Source: a virus. From it: a stretch of DNA of 21,105 nucleotides. A program made the translations under genes and the position numbers. The notes beneath the pieces are model-generated. The model saw only the letters and a program-made list of their open reading frames with translations. It searched no databases and was not told where the DNA came from. Below are positions 6,812 through 12,297 of the stretch, piece after piece (within the stretch, counting starts at the first letter, position 1; each line of letters begins with the position of its first letter). Where the stretch lies: the IMG/VR virus record IMGVR_UViG_3300009068_000230, positions 1-21,105 of that record, one strand, 5' to 3'.

Positions 6812-7072
6812 TTTTAGGGGGAGGAAAGCAGGGGGTGAACGGATTTTCACCTATTGCCTGTCGATTGGGGCTTGTTGAGAATGGATTGAGAACAAGGGGA
6901 TTTGATTGCCGAAAGAGGCAGGTAGGGCTTGGGGTGGGTAGGCGATTTAAGGGGCTTGGCTGGGCTGTGGCTGGGGGTAGGGGGTGGGTGTGGATAGGGA
7001 GGTAGCGGTGAGCCGTCAAAGGGCTGGCAGGGAGGCAACAGGATAGGCAGAACGCTAAAACCGAATAGGCAC
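6812..7072. other. G-rich intergenic region without a convincing gene
   Basis: Together with 6400-6760 this is the longest stretch without a supported protein gene. The plus strand is rich in G runs, with GGTGAA/TTCACC dyad arms at 6834-6851 and a G-quadruplex-like cluster (GGGGG, GGGGG, GGG, GGG) at 6973-6999. Two overlapping minus-strand frames of 75 codons exist, but both are Pro-rich low-complexity readings of the C-rich strand. I see no tRNA or other RNA gene here. A replication, packaging or control region is the best guess. Confidence 0.5.
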
Positions 7073-7096
7073 AAAAAAGCCCAGCGTGGGCTGGGC
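7073..7096 (-). terminator. Rho-independent terminator of the 110-aa gene
   Basis: On the minus strand GCCCAGC-CCAC-GCTGGGC is followed by TTTTTT, then the conserved GTGCCTATT tail. It lies 27 bp downstream of the stop of the 7123-7455 gene. Confidence 0.85.
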
Positions 7097-7122
7097 GATT
7101 TCGGGTGATAGTTGGCGGGGGT

Positions 7123-7455
7123 TTAGTCGTTGCTCGCCCAATAGCCCGAAGCGTAGAGGATTTGCTGGGCTTCGGTTAGCAGGTCATTGAACTTTTCGGC
7201 TTCGGCTTCAAGGGCTGACGCTGTGAACAAAACAGAGCAAGGTGTCGCATAATTAAAAACGGCTTCCGTTCCAATTAAGCGATAGACAAGCGGGTTGCCT
7301 TCGCTTTCAAGAGAAGCGATTTCGTTAATGGCTTGCAGGGCTTCGTTTGCCTTCGCCTGTGCCTTCACGAAAGCGTTGAGGTGCTTCCGCAAAATGGCTT
7401 GTTGGCGGGCGTGGGTGAGTGTTGAGGGTGAGGATTGGGTGCGTGTTTTTGGCAT
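7123..7455 (-). CDS. Accessory protein, 110 aa, helical, with T/P/S leader
   Basis: The first residues, MPKTRTQSSPSTLTHARQQA, form a low-complexity Thr/Ser/Pro leader related to those of the next accessory genes. The body is mostly helical and Ala/Glu-rich (AFVKAQAKANEALQAINEIA and SALEAEAEKFNDLLTEAQQ), consistent with a small coiled-coil or helical bundle. No family is recognised and no signal peptide or membrane segment is visible. The gene appears monocistronic, with terminators on both sides (7073-7096 and 7525-7549). The start context (CACGCTATG) lacks the TGTTATG seen in its upstream neighbours. Confidence 0.75.
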   Translation of the reverse strand: MPKTRTQSSPSTLTHARQQAILRKHLNAFVKAQAKANEALQAINEIASLESEGNPLVYRLIGTEAVFNYATPCSVLFTASALEAEAEKFNDLLTEAQQILYASGYWASND

Positions 7456-7524
7456 AGCGTGGTGACTATCGGAAAAGGTGACGCTCTACGCAAGCGAAAA
7501 AAACAGAGCGAAAAAAACAGGCAC

Positions 7525-7549
7525 AAAAAAGCCCGCTTGTGAGGCGGGC
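7525..7549 (-). terminator. Rho-independent terminator of the 106-aa gene
   Basis: On the minus strand GCCCGC and GCGGGC pair around a 7-nt loop, followed by TTTTTT and the conserved GTGCCTGTT tail shared with the terminators at 7073 and 8571. Confidence 0.85.
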
Positions 7550-7570
7550 TTGTTCGGTATCTTGGGCGGG

Positions 7571-7891
7571 CTATTCGCTATCCTCAATAGAAAGCGAGGG
7601 GCAATAAACTACATAGTTCCTTCCAAGATTGTCTATGCTTGCGTATGCTTTCCCGCCTGTGACTTTTCCAACAGCGTATTGGACGGCTTTGGCTTCGGAA
7701 TAGTTTTCGAAGATATAAGCCACGCAAGAGTCACCATACATTCCGCGACCCGAATAATCTCTATCTACACTTGAAGGGCTTGTGTCTTGCATATCGCAAG
7801 CGAGGTCAAGGACAGAGCGTCCTCCGTCTTTTGCGTTGATAGCGTTGAGGGTTGCGGTTGAGGGTGAGGTGGGTGTGTTTTGTTTTTTCAT
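7571..7891 (-). CDS. Accessory protein, 106 aa, with PSTAT leader
   Basis: I chose ATG 7891-7889 because it has the shared CCCTGTTATG context and begins the leader MKKQNTPTSPSTATLNA, which matches neighbouring genes; the longer frame adds 12 hydrophobic residues from the upstream region. After the leader come GGRSVLDLACDMQDTSPSS, DYSGRGMYGDSCVAYIF and a short alpha/beta-looking end. Three cysteines are scattered without a zinc-finger pattern. No known family is recognised. It has its own terminator downstream at 7525-7549 and is preceded by the terminator at 7945-7978, so it is a stand-alone cassette. Confidence 0.75.
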   Translation of the reverse strand: MKKQNTPTSPSTATLNAINAKDGGRSVLDLACDMQDTSPSSVDRDYSGRGMYGDSCVAYIFENYSEAKAVQYAVGKVTGGKAYASIDNLGRNYVVYCPSLSIEDSE

Positions 7892-7944
7892 AACAGGGTT
7901 GAATAAATACAGAGCCACAGGGAACACAAGAAAAAAAAGAAAAT

Positions 7945-7978
7945 AAAAAAGCCCCCAAGAGCGGGGGCTTAATTTTTA
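7945..7978 (-). terminator. Terminator of the 98-aa gene, possibly bidirectional
   Basis: GCCCCC/GGGGGC form a stem (7951-7968). On the minus strand TTTTTT follows; on the plus strand TTAATTTTT follows, so it may also stop any rightward antisense transcript. It lacks the GTGCCTRTT tail of the other three. Confidence 0.8.
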
Positions 7979-7994
7979 GAGGTTAGGGGTTCGG

Positions 7995-8291
7995 TTAAGC
8001 GTTGATAAGTTTAATGAGTTCAGCCGTAGGCATTGAGTGCATTTTTTCACCTGCAAGCGGTTGCAAGAGCGTTTGGTGCTTGCTGGTTGTTCGGCTGTAT
8101 TTTTCGCTGTTGCGATACCATTGACCGTCCTTGAAAGCAAAGAGGGGAAAATGGAAGCCGTAGGAATAGACAGCGTAGGTTGAGCCGTTGCGAACCCCGA
8201 AAGTGTTTGACCCTGTAAAGGGTGTTAGACTTTGGACAAGTTGGCGGGCGGTTGCGTTGTTGGTTGATTTGGTGAGGGTGTTAGTGTTCAT
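7995..8291 (-). CDS. 98-aa protein with YSYG-HFP...QWY...YS-TTSKH motif (unknown-function phage/plasmid family)
   Basis: After a polar leader (MNTNTLTKSTNNATARQL) the body reads FGVRNGSTYAVYSYGFHFPL, then FAFKDGQWYRNSEKYSRTTS and KHQTLLQPL. I recognise the combination of YxVYSYG-HFP, an aromatic QWY segment and YSxTTSKHQ as a small domain widespread in phages and plasmids (DUF8033-like, from memory). Its function is unknown to me. The fold is probably compact and beta-rich. The start has the shared CCCTGTTATG context, and a terminator lies 17 bp after the stop. Confidence 0.82.
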   Translation of the reverse strand: MNTNTLTKSTNNATARQLVQSLTPFTGSNTFGVRNGSTYAVYSYGFHFPLFAFKDGQWYRNSEKYSRTTSKHQTLLQPLAGEKMHSMPTAELIKLINA

Positions 8292-8565
8292 AACAGGGCA
8301 GAGCGTAGAGCGTCCCCTTACAAGGGCAAGAGCAAAGGATAAAAAAAACGGCTCAAAAGATTTTTTTTCGCTTGACTTACCTTTTTTATTGACGGCTGGA
8401 AAAAAGTCACAAAACCCTTGATTTCATTGGGTGAAAACGCTGTCTTATTTGCAGGGCTTTGGCGGGGGGTTTGGCGGGGGTGTGTGATACAATAGACAGG
8501 AACAGGGCAAAGCGTCACAGCGAGGCAGGGAAGTGCCTTAAATAGCGTCTGCCGATTTATGAACA
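8292..8565 (-). other. 274-bp gap, possible remnant of a decayed accessory cassette
   Basis: No intact gene is supported. On the minus strand, CTTTGCCCTGTTCCTG at about 8512-8497 resembles the start context of the 98-aa gene (CTCTGCCCTGTTATG), but with the ATG destroyed. The frame that follows reads a Pro/Ala/Thr-rich stretch (SHTPAKPPAKALQ) before stopping after about 30 codons, reminiscent of the shared leaders. An 84-codon frame at 8318-8572 has no protein-like features. The rest holds A/T-rich sequence before the 98-aa gene, probably its promoter region. Confidence 0.35.
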
Positions 8566-8570
8566 GGCAC

Positions 8571-8594
8571 AAAAAAACCCCGCACTTGGCGGGG
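8571..8594 (-). terminator. Rho-independent terminator of the 246-aa gene
   Basis: On the minus strand CCCCGC and GCGGGG pair around a short loop and are followed by TTTTTTT and the conserved GTGCCTGTT tail. It lies 22 bp after the stop of the 8617-9357 gene. Confidence 0.85.
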
Positions 8595-8616
8595 CTTGTC
8601 TTGGGCTTGCGTGGTC

Positions 8617-9357
8617 TTATTCGCTTGCTTCGCTTTCTTCGTCCTTAGTTAGTTCTTCAATTTTGGCTTGTAACGCTTCATCAAACGCTTGCGTTTGGGT
8701 TGACACGAAATCGGCTTTTTGTAAGCACTCTAAAAGCGTGTCCATAAAGTCGCAAGCCACAGCAAACTCTTTAAGTTCGGCAGGTGTCTTAAAAGTCATA
8801 GACCACGCTTTAACCTCATATTGGTTTATCGGTTCACCTGTGACATAGTGCATAAAATTGCCGTAAGCCGTAAGCAATCCGTTATGCTTTGTTTCCTCTG
8901 TATATAAACAAACTTTGCTCACGCTTCCGTCAAAATGCGTGTGAATGTCCACAAAGAACCAAACCCCGTTTTTCATAACGCTTGACTTACAAATGACATT
9001 TTGAGAGTTTTTGATTGCTTCTAAGACCTTGTTGCATAGTTCCTTGTTGCTGTCACTTATCAGCGTGGAGGTTGGCAACGCTTTCTTAAAGCGTTCCGCA
9101 TTGTTGCAATAGTCCTTAACAAACTCCATCTTAAATAGTTTTTTGCACTCATAAAAATCATTGTGCAAAGAAGTATTAACAACAATGGCTTGTTCTACTA
9201 ACTCCGCTTTGTTTTTCGTGCGTGGCGGTAGGTCTTTAAGTTTAGCAAGCAAGTCCGCTTGCTGTTCTTTAAGAGCCCTTGCTTGCTTGTAAGCAATAGC
9301 GAGTTCTTTAATAGTTGCGGTTGAGGGGTGGGAGGGTGTGGTTTGTGCGTTGGGCAT
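8617..9357 (-). CDS. Largest accessory protein, 246 aa, unknown, with PSTAT leader
   Basis: ATG 9357-9355 has the shared CCCTGTTATG context and starts the leader MPNAQTTPSHPSTATIKEL. A longer frame upstream adds 26 hydrophobic residues, but those bases overlap a separate small membrane ORF. The leader is followed by a long helical, charged segment (about residues 17-105), a central beta-looking part (KNGVWFFVDIHTHFDGSVSK, then VCLYTEETKHNG) and an acidic helical C-terminus ending in Glu/Asp/Ser. Seven cysteines do not form an obvious metal site. The fragment VDIHTHFDG is not enough to call a hydrolase. It has its own terminator. Confidence 0.8.
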   Translation of the reverse strand: MPNAQTTPSHPSTATIKELAIAYKQARALKEQQADLLAKLKDLPPRTKNKAELVEQAIVVNTSLHNDFYECKKLFKMEFVKDYCNNAERFKKALPTSTLISDSNKELCNKVLEAIKNSQNVICKSSVMKNGVWFFVDIHTHFDGSVSKVCLYTEETKHNGLLTAYGNFMHYVTGEPINQYEVKAWSMTFKTPAELKEFAVACDFMDTLLECLQKADFVSTQTQAFDEALQAKIEELTKDEESEASE

Positions 9358-9382
9358 AACAGGGTAGAGATTGAGGGGTGGG

Positions 9383-9502
9383 CTATTTAAGGCAAGCAAA
9401 AAAAGTGCAAAAATCGCCAAGTAAAAAAGCGACAAAGCACAGCGAGAAAAAAAGCACAGCGAGCGTGACGCAAGCGAGGGCTGTGAGATTTAGCAAGGTC
9501 AT
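9383..9502 (-). CDS. Small single-pass membrane protein, 39 aa
   Basis: ATG 9502-9500 opens 39 codons ending TAG 9385-9383, placed exactly between the stop of the 129-aa gene (9506) and the start of the 246-aa gene (9357). The product starts MTLLNLTALACVTLAVLFFS and continues hydrophobic, with four cysteines, ending FFACLK. It could be a holin-like, antiholin-like or superinfection microprotein. The start context AAGTTATG resembles neighbouring starts. Caution: the DNA is repetitive and T-rich, and another frame also reads hydrophobic. Confidence 0.45.
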   Translation of the reverse strand: MTLLNLTALACVTLAVLFFSLCFVAFLLGDFCTFFACLK

Positions 9503-9505
9503 AAC

Positions 9506-9895
9506 TTAAACGCTTGGATTGTTTTTGAGATAATGGACAGCGTTGCAAACTACCCTGTATGCCTCAAAGCGTATTTCAGTAGGGGTATATTGCCCTGTGG
9601 TGTAGTTCCATTTTTGGTGGGTAGCGTCAAAGTTCAAACGCTCGCCTTTGGAAGCATTGAGCAAAGCGGTTGCTACGCTTGCGTCACTTCGCCAAAATAG
9701 TTCCCTTGTGGCTTTATCAAGCAAGCGGGTTTGCCGTCTTATGCGGTTGCGGTCTTGTAGGTAAGACTCACGCTCTCCGTAGTCACGGAAGTCAAGACGA
9801 ACCATTGAGCGACTATAAGCCATTGACTTAAAGCCGTTCACGATTTCGGCAGGGGTTGCGGTTGAGGGTTGGGTTTGTTGGGTTGTGTTTGGCAT
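9506..9895 (-). CDS. Accessory protein, 129 aa, basic, with PSTAT leader
   Basis: The leader MPNTTQQTQPSTATPAEI is almost the same as that of the 246-aa protein although the bodies are unrelated. The body is rich in Arg and Asp (MVRLDFRDYGERESYLQDRN, then RIRRQTRLLDKATREL), followed by KWNYTTGQYTPTEIRF and a helical end. The basic helical centre could bind nucleic acid, but no family is recognised. The start has the conserved element at 9896-9915 with TTTTTGTTATG and no Shine-Dalgarno. Confidence 0.78.
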   Translation of the reverse strand: MPNTTQQTQPSTATPAEIVNGFKSMAYSRSMVRLDFRDYGERESYLQDRNRIRRQTRLLDKATRELFWRSDASVATALLNASKGERLNFDATHQKWNYTTGQYTPTEIRFEAYRVVCNAVHYLKNNPSV

Positions 9896-9915
9896 AACAA
9901 AAACAAGTAAAGCGT
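9896..9915 (-). promoter_or_regulatory. Conserved 20-bp start element, copy 1
   Basis: On the minus strand the 20 bases before the ATG run from ACGCTTTACTTG to TTTTTGTT. The same ACGCTTW box lies exactly 20 bases before the ATG of the genes ending at 10209 and 10700. It may be a promoter -10 region for a leaderless mRNA or an SD-independent translation signal. Confidence 0.6.
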
Positions 9916-9936
9916 AAGATTTAGAAAAAGCGAGTT

Positions 9937-10209
9937 TTATTTTTGCAAGTTTTCAAAGTTTGTTCCAGCAAACTCGCAAGCACTTTTTACGCTGTAAAAA
10001 CAAAAACGGCTAAAAATCCGTTTTGGGTTGTTTTCTGTTTTTCGAATAAACCAAGCACCGCTTAAAGTGTTTTTTTCTATAACCGCTTTAACAAGCGGGG
10101 AAGAATAAAAAGTTGAGCCAATAAACGGCTTTGTGGTTGCGTATGTTTGTTTTATAAAACCAAAGGGAAGTTTGGTTTTGCTGTGTGTTTGTTGTGTGGT
10201 TGTGGTCAT
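9937..10209 (-). CDS. Accessory protein, 90 aa, basic, unknown
   Basis: The N-terminus MTTTTQQTHSKTKLPFGF is again Thr/Gln-rich. The body is basic and aromatic: STFYSSPLVKAVIEKNTLSG, AWFIRKTENNPKRIFSRFCF and YSVKSACEFAGTNFENLQK. The pattern suggests a compact alpha/beta domain with a C-terminal helix resembling the YxTLxxA...A endings of other small proteins in this block (compare YRTLTEAKKALKS in the gene at 10440-10700). No family is recognised. The start carries the conserved ACGCTTW...TTTTGTTATG element. Confidence 0.75.
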   Translation of the reverse strand: MTTTTQQTHSKTKLPFGFIKQTYATTKPFIGSTFYSSPLVKAVIEKNTLSGAWFIRKTENNPKRIFSRFCFYSVKSACEFAGTNFENLQK

Positions 10210-10229
10210 AACAAAATTAAGTTAAGCGT
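10210..10229 (-). promoter_or_regulatory. Conserved 20-bp start element, copy 2
   Basis: On the minus strand ACGCTTAACTTAATTTTGTT directly precedes the ATG. It is preceded by AAATCAC, close to AAATCTT before copy 1, so the similarity extends to about 30 bp. TAATTTTG within it matches the Bacteroidota -7 consensus TAnnTTTG. Confidence 0.6.
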
Positions 10230-10253
10230 GTGATTTGTAGAGAGCAAGAAAAA

Positions 10254-10418
10254 TCATTCACTTGCTAAAAAGTTGTTTATCTCACGCTTTATGCCTTGCA
10301 AGGTGTCAGCCCGAATGAAGCCGAACCCTTCACCTAAAAAGGTTTCATAATAGCCCGAAGGGAAAAGGCGAGTCACTAAATGCCCACGATAAACTAACGA
10401 AGTTGTGGTTGTAGTCAT
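10254..10418 (-). CDS. Small accessory protein, 54 aa, unknown
   Basis: ATG 10418-10416 opens 54 codons ending TGA 10256-10254. The ATG follows TTTTTTGTT, the same context as its neighbours, and the N-terminus MTTTTTSLVYRGHLVTRLF has the Thr-rich leader. The body (SGYYETFLGEGFGFIRADTL, then QGIKREINNFLASE) looks like a compact beta-beta-alpha domain and is protein-like rather than random. Without it a 230-bp hole would break the regular gene series. It is below the usual 60-codon cut-off. Confidence 0.7.
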   Translation of the reverse strand: MTTTTTSLVYRGHLVTRLFPSGYYETFLGEGFGFIRADTLQGIKREINNFLASE

Positions 10419-10439
10419 AACAAAAAAGGTTAAAGGTTT

Positions 10440-10700
10440 TTAATCTATGCTTTTAAGGGCTTTTTTTGCTTCCGTTAATGTTCTGTAAGTTTCCCAAGAC
10501 AAGCGATTGTCTGTCTCTTTTTCAAAGACTCTAACATTATAGCAACAATGCGTCCAATCAAGTTTTGCGTGGTTTTTATTTCCTTCGTAGAGTTGGACAT
10601 AGCCACAACGAAAAGCGTAAGAGGTTAAATCGCCCCTTGCGTTTTGAAGTTTTGGCATTTCGTTGAAGGTTTTGTTTTTTGTTTGAGTTGTGTTTTGCAT
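10440..10700 (-). CDS. Accessory protein, 86 aa, unknown
   Basis: The leader MQNTTQTKNKTFNEM is Thr/Asn/Lys-rich. The body contains DLTSYAFRCGYVQLYEGNKN, DWTHCCYNVRVFEKETDNRL and a C-terminal helix YRTLTEAKKALKSID. The beta-strand-then-helix pattern, with an Arg/Tyr-rich sheet, resembles many small single-domain accessory phage proteins, but I recognise no family. The start has the conserved element at 10701-10720. Confidence 0.75.
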   Translation of the reverse strand: MQNTTQTKNKTFNEMPKLQNARGDLTSYAFRCGYVQLYEGNKNHAKLDWTHCCYNVRVFEKETDNRLSWETYRTLTEAKKALKSID

Positions 10701-10720
10701 AACAAAAATAGACTAAGCGT
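10701..10720 (-). promoter_or_regulatory. Conserved 20-bp start element, copy 3
   Basis: On the minus strand ACGCTTAGTCTATTTTTGTT directly precedes the ATG, with the ACGCTT box at exactly the same distance as in copies 1 and 2. TATTTTTG fits TAnnTTTG. Upstream lies TTGCAA, 22 bases before TATTTTTG; in copy 2 TTGCTC lies at the same 22-base distance. Confidence 0.6.
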
Positions 10721-10747
10721 ATTGTTTTATTTTTGCAAGGTTTATTT

Positions 10748-11068
10748 TTAGAGGTCGCTGACAAACTCCGAATAGAAGCGGAAATCCCCTTCGGTTGGGT
10801 GCGTGACTTTGCCCTGCAAGCCCCAAGAGGCAGAGCGTGTAAAGCGGATAGCGTGAACCTCAAAGGTTGTTGCCTCGCTGTCCGTAACCTTGATAGTTGC
10901 TTCGGCTGTGAAATCTTCCTCTTGCTCATTGTCGAGGGCTTGCACAAGTTCCGCATAAAGTTTTTGCGGGTCTTGCAAAGCGTAGAGCGTCCCCTTGCTG
11001 TCAACAGGTTTGCCCCTGTCATTCAGTTCGGTTAAGTTAATGGTGATTGGGAGTGGTAGGTTTATCAT
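10748..11068 (-). CDS. Accessory protein, 106 aa, beta-rich, unknown
   Basis: I prefer ATG 11068 (MINLPLPITINLTELNDRGK), which lies beyond the stop of the upstream gene; the frame is open to 11128, but that extension overlaps the 83-aa gene. The sequence alternates hydrophobic and polar residues (EATIKVTDSEATTFEVHAIR, then FTRSASWGLQGKV) and ends FRFYSEFVSDL, suggesting a small beta-sandwich or barrel. Position 10980-10996 inside the gene repeats 17 bases found in the leader of the 98-aa gene. No family is recognised. Confidence 0.72.
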   Translation of the reverse strand: MINLPLPITINLTELNDRGKPVDSKGTLYALQDPQKLYAELVQALDNEQEEDFTAEATIKVTDSEATTFEVHAIRFTRSASWGLQGKVTHPTEGDFRFYSEFVSDL

Positions 11069-11093
11069 TTTATTTATTTGGTTGGGTGAAAAG

Positions 11094-11345
11094 TTATTGA
11101 AACTTGATAACGCAATCAACACAAGCAAAAACTACGGGAATAGTTAGCGGGTGTTGCTGTGTGTCTAAAACAGGGTCGCACTCATAGCGGTCGCCCGCCA
11201 AAAAAGAGTTGCAACAATCGCAAGGGGCTGTTGAAAAGAATGAGTAGTAGTCATCTATTTCGCCCGACTTTGTATAAGTGGCAACTTGATTTAATCGCAC
11301 AAGTTTAGGGTGAATATAGTTTTTTTGGTATTTGGTTTTAGGCAT
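11094..11345 (-). CDS. Small Cys-rich (zinc-binding-like) protein, 83 aa
   Basis: The basic N-terminus (MPKTKYQKNYIHPKLVRLNQ) is followed by APCDCCNSFLAGDRYECD and near the C-terminus by VFACVDCVIKFQ. The two CxxC-like pairs, CDCC and CVDC, about 45 residues apart are the expected arrangement of a single treble-clef or knuckle-type zinc site. Proteins with a CDCC..LAG.RYE segment and a terminal CxxC are, from memory, common in phages and plasmids, without an assigned function. The start lies in TATCTTTGTTATG. The role may be nucleic-acid binding, by inference. Confidence 0.78.
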   Translation of the reverse strand: MPKTKYQKNYIHPKLVRLNQVATYTKSGEIDDYYSFFSTAPCDCCNSFLAGDRYECDPVLDTQQHPLTIPVVFACVDCVIKFQ

Positions 11346-11392
11346 AACAAAGATAATAAAATCAAGTGTTTGGAAAAAAGCGAGTTTTATTT

Positions 11393-11668
11393 TTATTTAT
11401 TTTTTGGTTCAAGTTCCGTTAGTGAGTCTTGGATAAGTTGCTCATAACTATAAGTAGTTTTAGTGATATAACAATCGCAAAGCACTTCAATAACAGAAAT
11501 AGAATAAATAAAGTCCTCAAAATCGTGAAAATGCTTTTTCCAATCGTCAATGCAACCTTTGGCGTTTTCGGGGTCGCTTAAAATAATTTCGTGTAGCAAT
11601 GGCTCGCCGCCGTGAAACTTAAAATAGCGGTTGAGCAAATAATACTTTTTTGGTTTTAGTTTTGTCAT
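11393..11668 (-). CDS. Accessory protein, 91 aa, acidic, unknown
   Basis: After a Lys-rich start (MTKLKPKKYYLLNRYFKF) the protein becomes acidic: GGEPLLHEIILSDPENAKGC, DDWKKHFHDFEDFIYSISVI and a Glu-rich end. The organisation suggests a small alpha/beta fold. No motif or family is recognised. The next gene upstream ends 5 bp before this ATG, so the two are probably one transcript. Confidence 0.72.
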   Translation of the reverse strand: MTKLKPKKYYLLNRYFKFHGGEPLLHEIILSDPENAKGCIDDWKKHFHDFEDFIYSISVIEVLCDCYITKTTYSYEQLIQDSLTELEPKNK

Positions 11669-11673
11669 AGTGT

Positions 11674-11940
11674 TTATTTTTTATTAGCGTTAATGATTTC
11701 TATGGCATTGTCCATAACATAACCAACATTTTCGCCTATTTGTTCAACAGACCATTGGACAGCGTCCCTTATATTTTTTTCAGTCCAATCCTCAGTCCCC
11801 ATTTGTTCTGCAAAATCTTCTGTACTTACTGACACAAAAAGTATGCCATATTTTTTACCTACTTTGTAAAGATAGCCGTGGGCTTCCATTTGTGTTTTGA
11901 AGTTAGGGATTGCAGGTTGTTTAGTTTTTTTAGTTTTCAT
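11674..11940 (-). CDS. Accessory protein, 88 aa, unknown
   Basis: The Lys/Thr-rich start (MKTKKTKQPAIPNFKTQMEA) leads into HGYLYKVGKKYGILFVSV and then an acidic helical part (TEDFAEQMGTEDWTEKNIRD, AVQWSVEQIGENVGYVMDNA). The alternation suggests two beta strands followed by helices. No catalytic residues stand out and no family is recognised. It pairs with the gene at 11393-11668 in a short operon. Confidence 0.72.
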   Translation of the reverse strand: MKTKKTKQPAIPNFKTQMEAHGYLYKVGKKYGILFVSVSTEDFAEQMGTEDWTEKNIRDAVQWSVEQIGENVGYVMDNAIEIINANKK

Positions 11941-11961
11941 TGTGGTTGGGTTAAGTTAAAA

Positions 11962-12222
11962 TTAGTCTAATCTTCCTTTTCTATCTGGTTTTCTATCATC
12001 TTTAATGATGTATGTTTCCTCGATTTCCTCTATGCTTTCAATCTCATAATTGGATTGAGCAAGGGCTGATTGGTATTCGGGTTCATTGTTAGGGTCGGTA
12101 TCAAAGTTGTTCACTATGTCACGAAGTTTTTTTTCTGCACCTTGTGGTGAAAGGGCTTCTATGTTCATAATCACATAAATAACTTGTGTGACTTGGTAGG
12201 TTTTGAGTTTTGGTTTTGGCAT
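11962..12222 (-). CDS. Accessory protein, 86 aa, acidic, unknown
   Basis: MPKPKLKTYQVTQVIYVIMN begins with a basic leader and a beta strand, followed by the helix SPQGAEKKLRDIVNNF, then a Glu-rich strand (YEIESIEEIEETYIIKDDRK) and a basic tail. This strand-helix-strand shape, with the phrase YxVTQVxYxI, resembles the start of the gene at 12564-12773 (YLITQIAYDF), so the two may share a distant fold. The function is unknown. The leader contains a GTAATACAATAG motif at 12249-12260. Confidence 0.72.
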   Translation of the reverse strand: MPKPKLKTYQVTQVIYVIMNIEALSPQGAEKKLRDIVNNFDTDPNNEPEYQSALAQSNYEIESIEEIEETYIIKDDRKPDRKGRLD

Positions 12223-12248
12223 TGGTTTTATTGGGTGAGAATGAAGTT

Positions 12249-12260
12249 GTAATACAATAG
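12249..12260 (+). promoter_or_regulatory. GTAATACAATAG motif in the leader of the 86-aa gene
   Basis: This is one member of a GTAATACmATwG motif group also seen at 8484-8495 (GTGATACAATAG), 12789-12800 (degenerate), 13130-13141 (minus strand), 14161-14172 and 16703-16714. All lie in intergenic or promoter-like positions. Confidence 0.4.
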
Positions 12261-12297
12261 AGAATAAAAGTAAAGCGTAAAGTGAAATTATTTTAAG

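Noticed and set aside
6792-7074. Two overlapping minus-strand Pro-rich frames of 75 codons
   Set aside because: They are low-complexity readings of a C-rich strand in two frames at once, with no leader, start element or family resemblance.
8318-8572. 84-codon minus-strand frame
   Set aside because: It runs through the gap upstream of the 98-aa gene, lacks the local start context and has no protein-like pattern.
10576-11035. Long frames on both strands across 10576-11035
   Set aside because: They conflict with the 86-aa and 106-aa genes that follow the regular accessory pattern; the alternatives are Arg/Lys/Ser-rich and cross gene boundaries.
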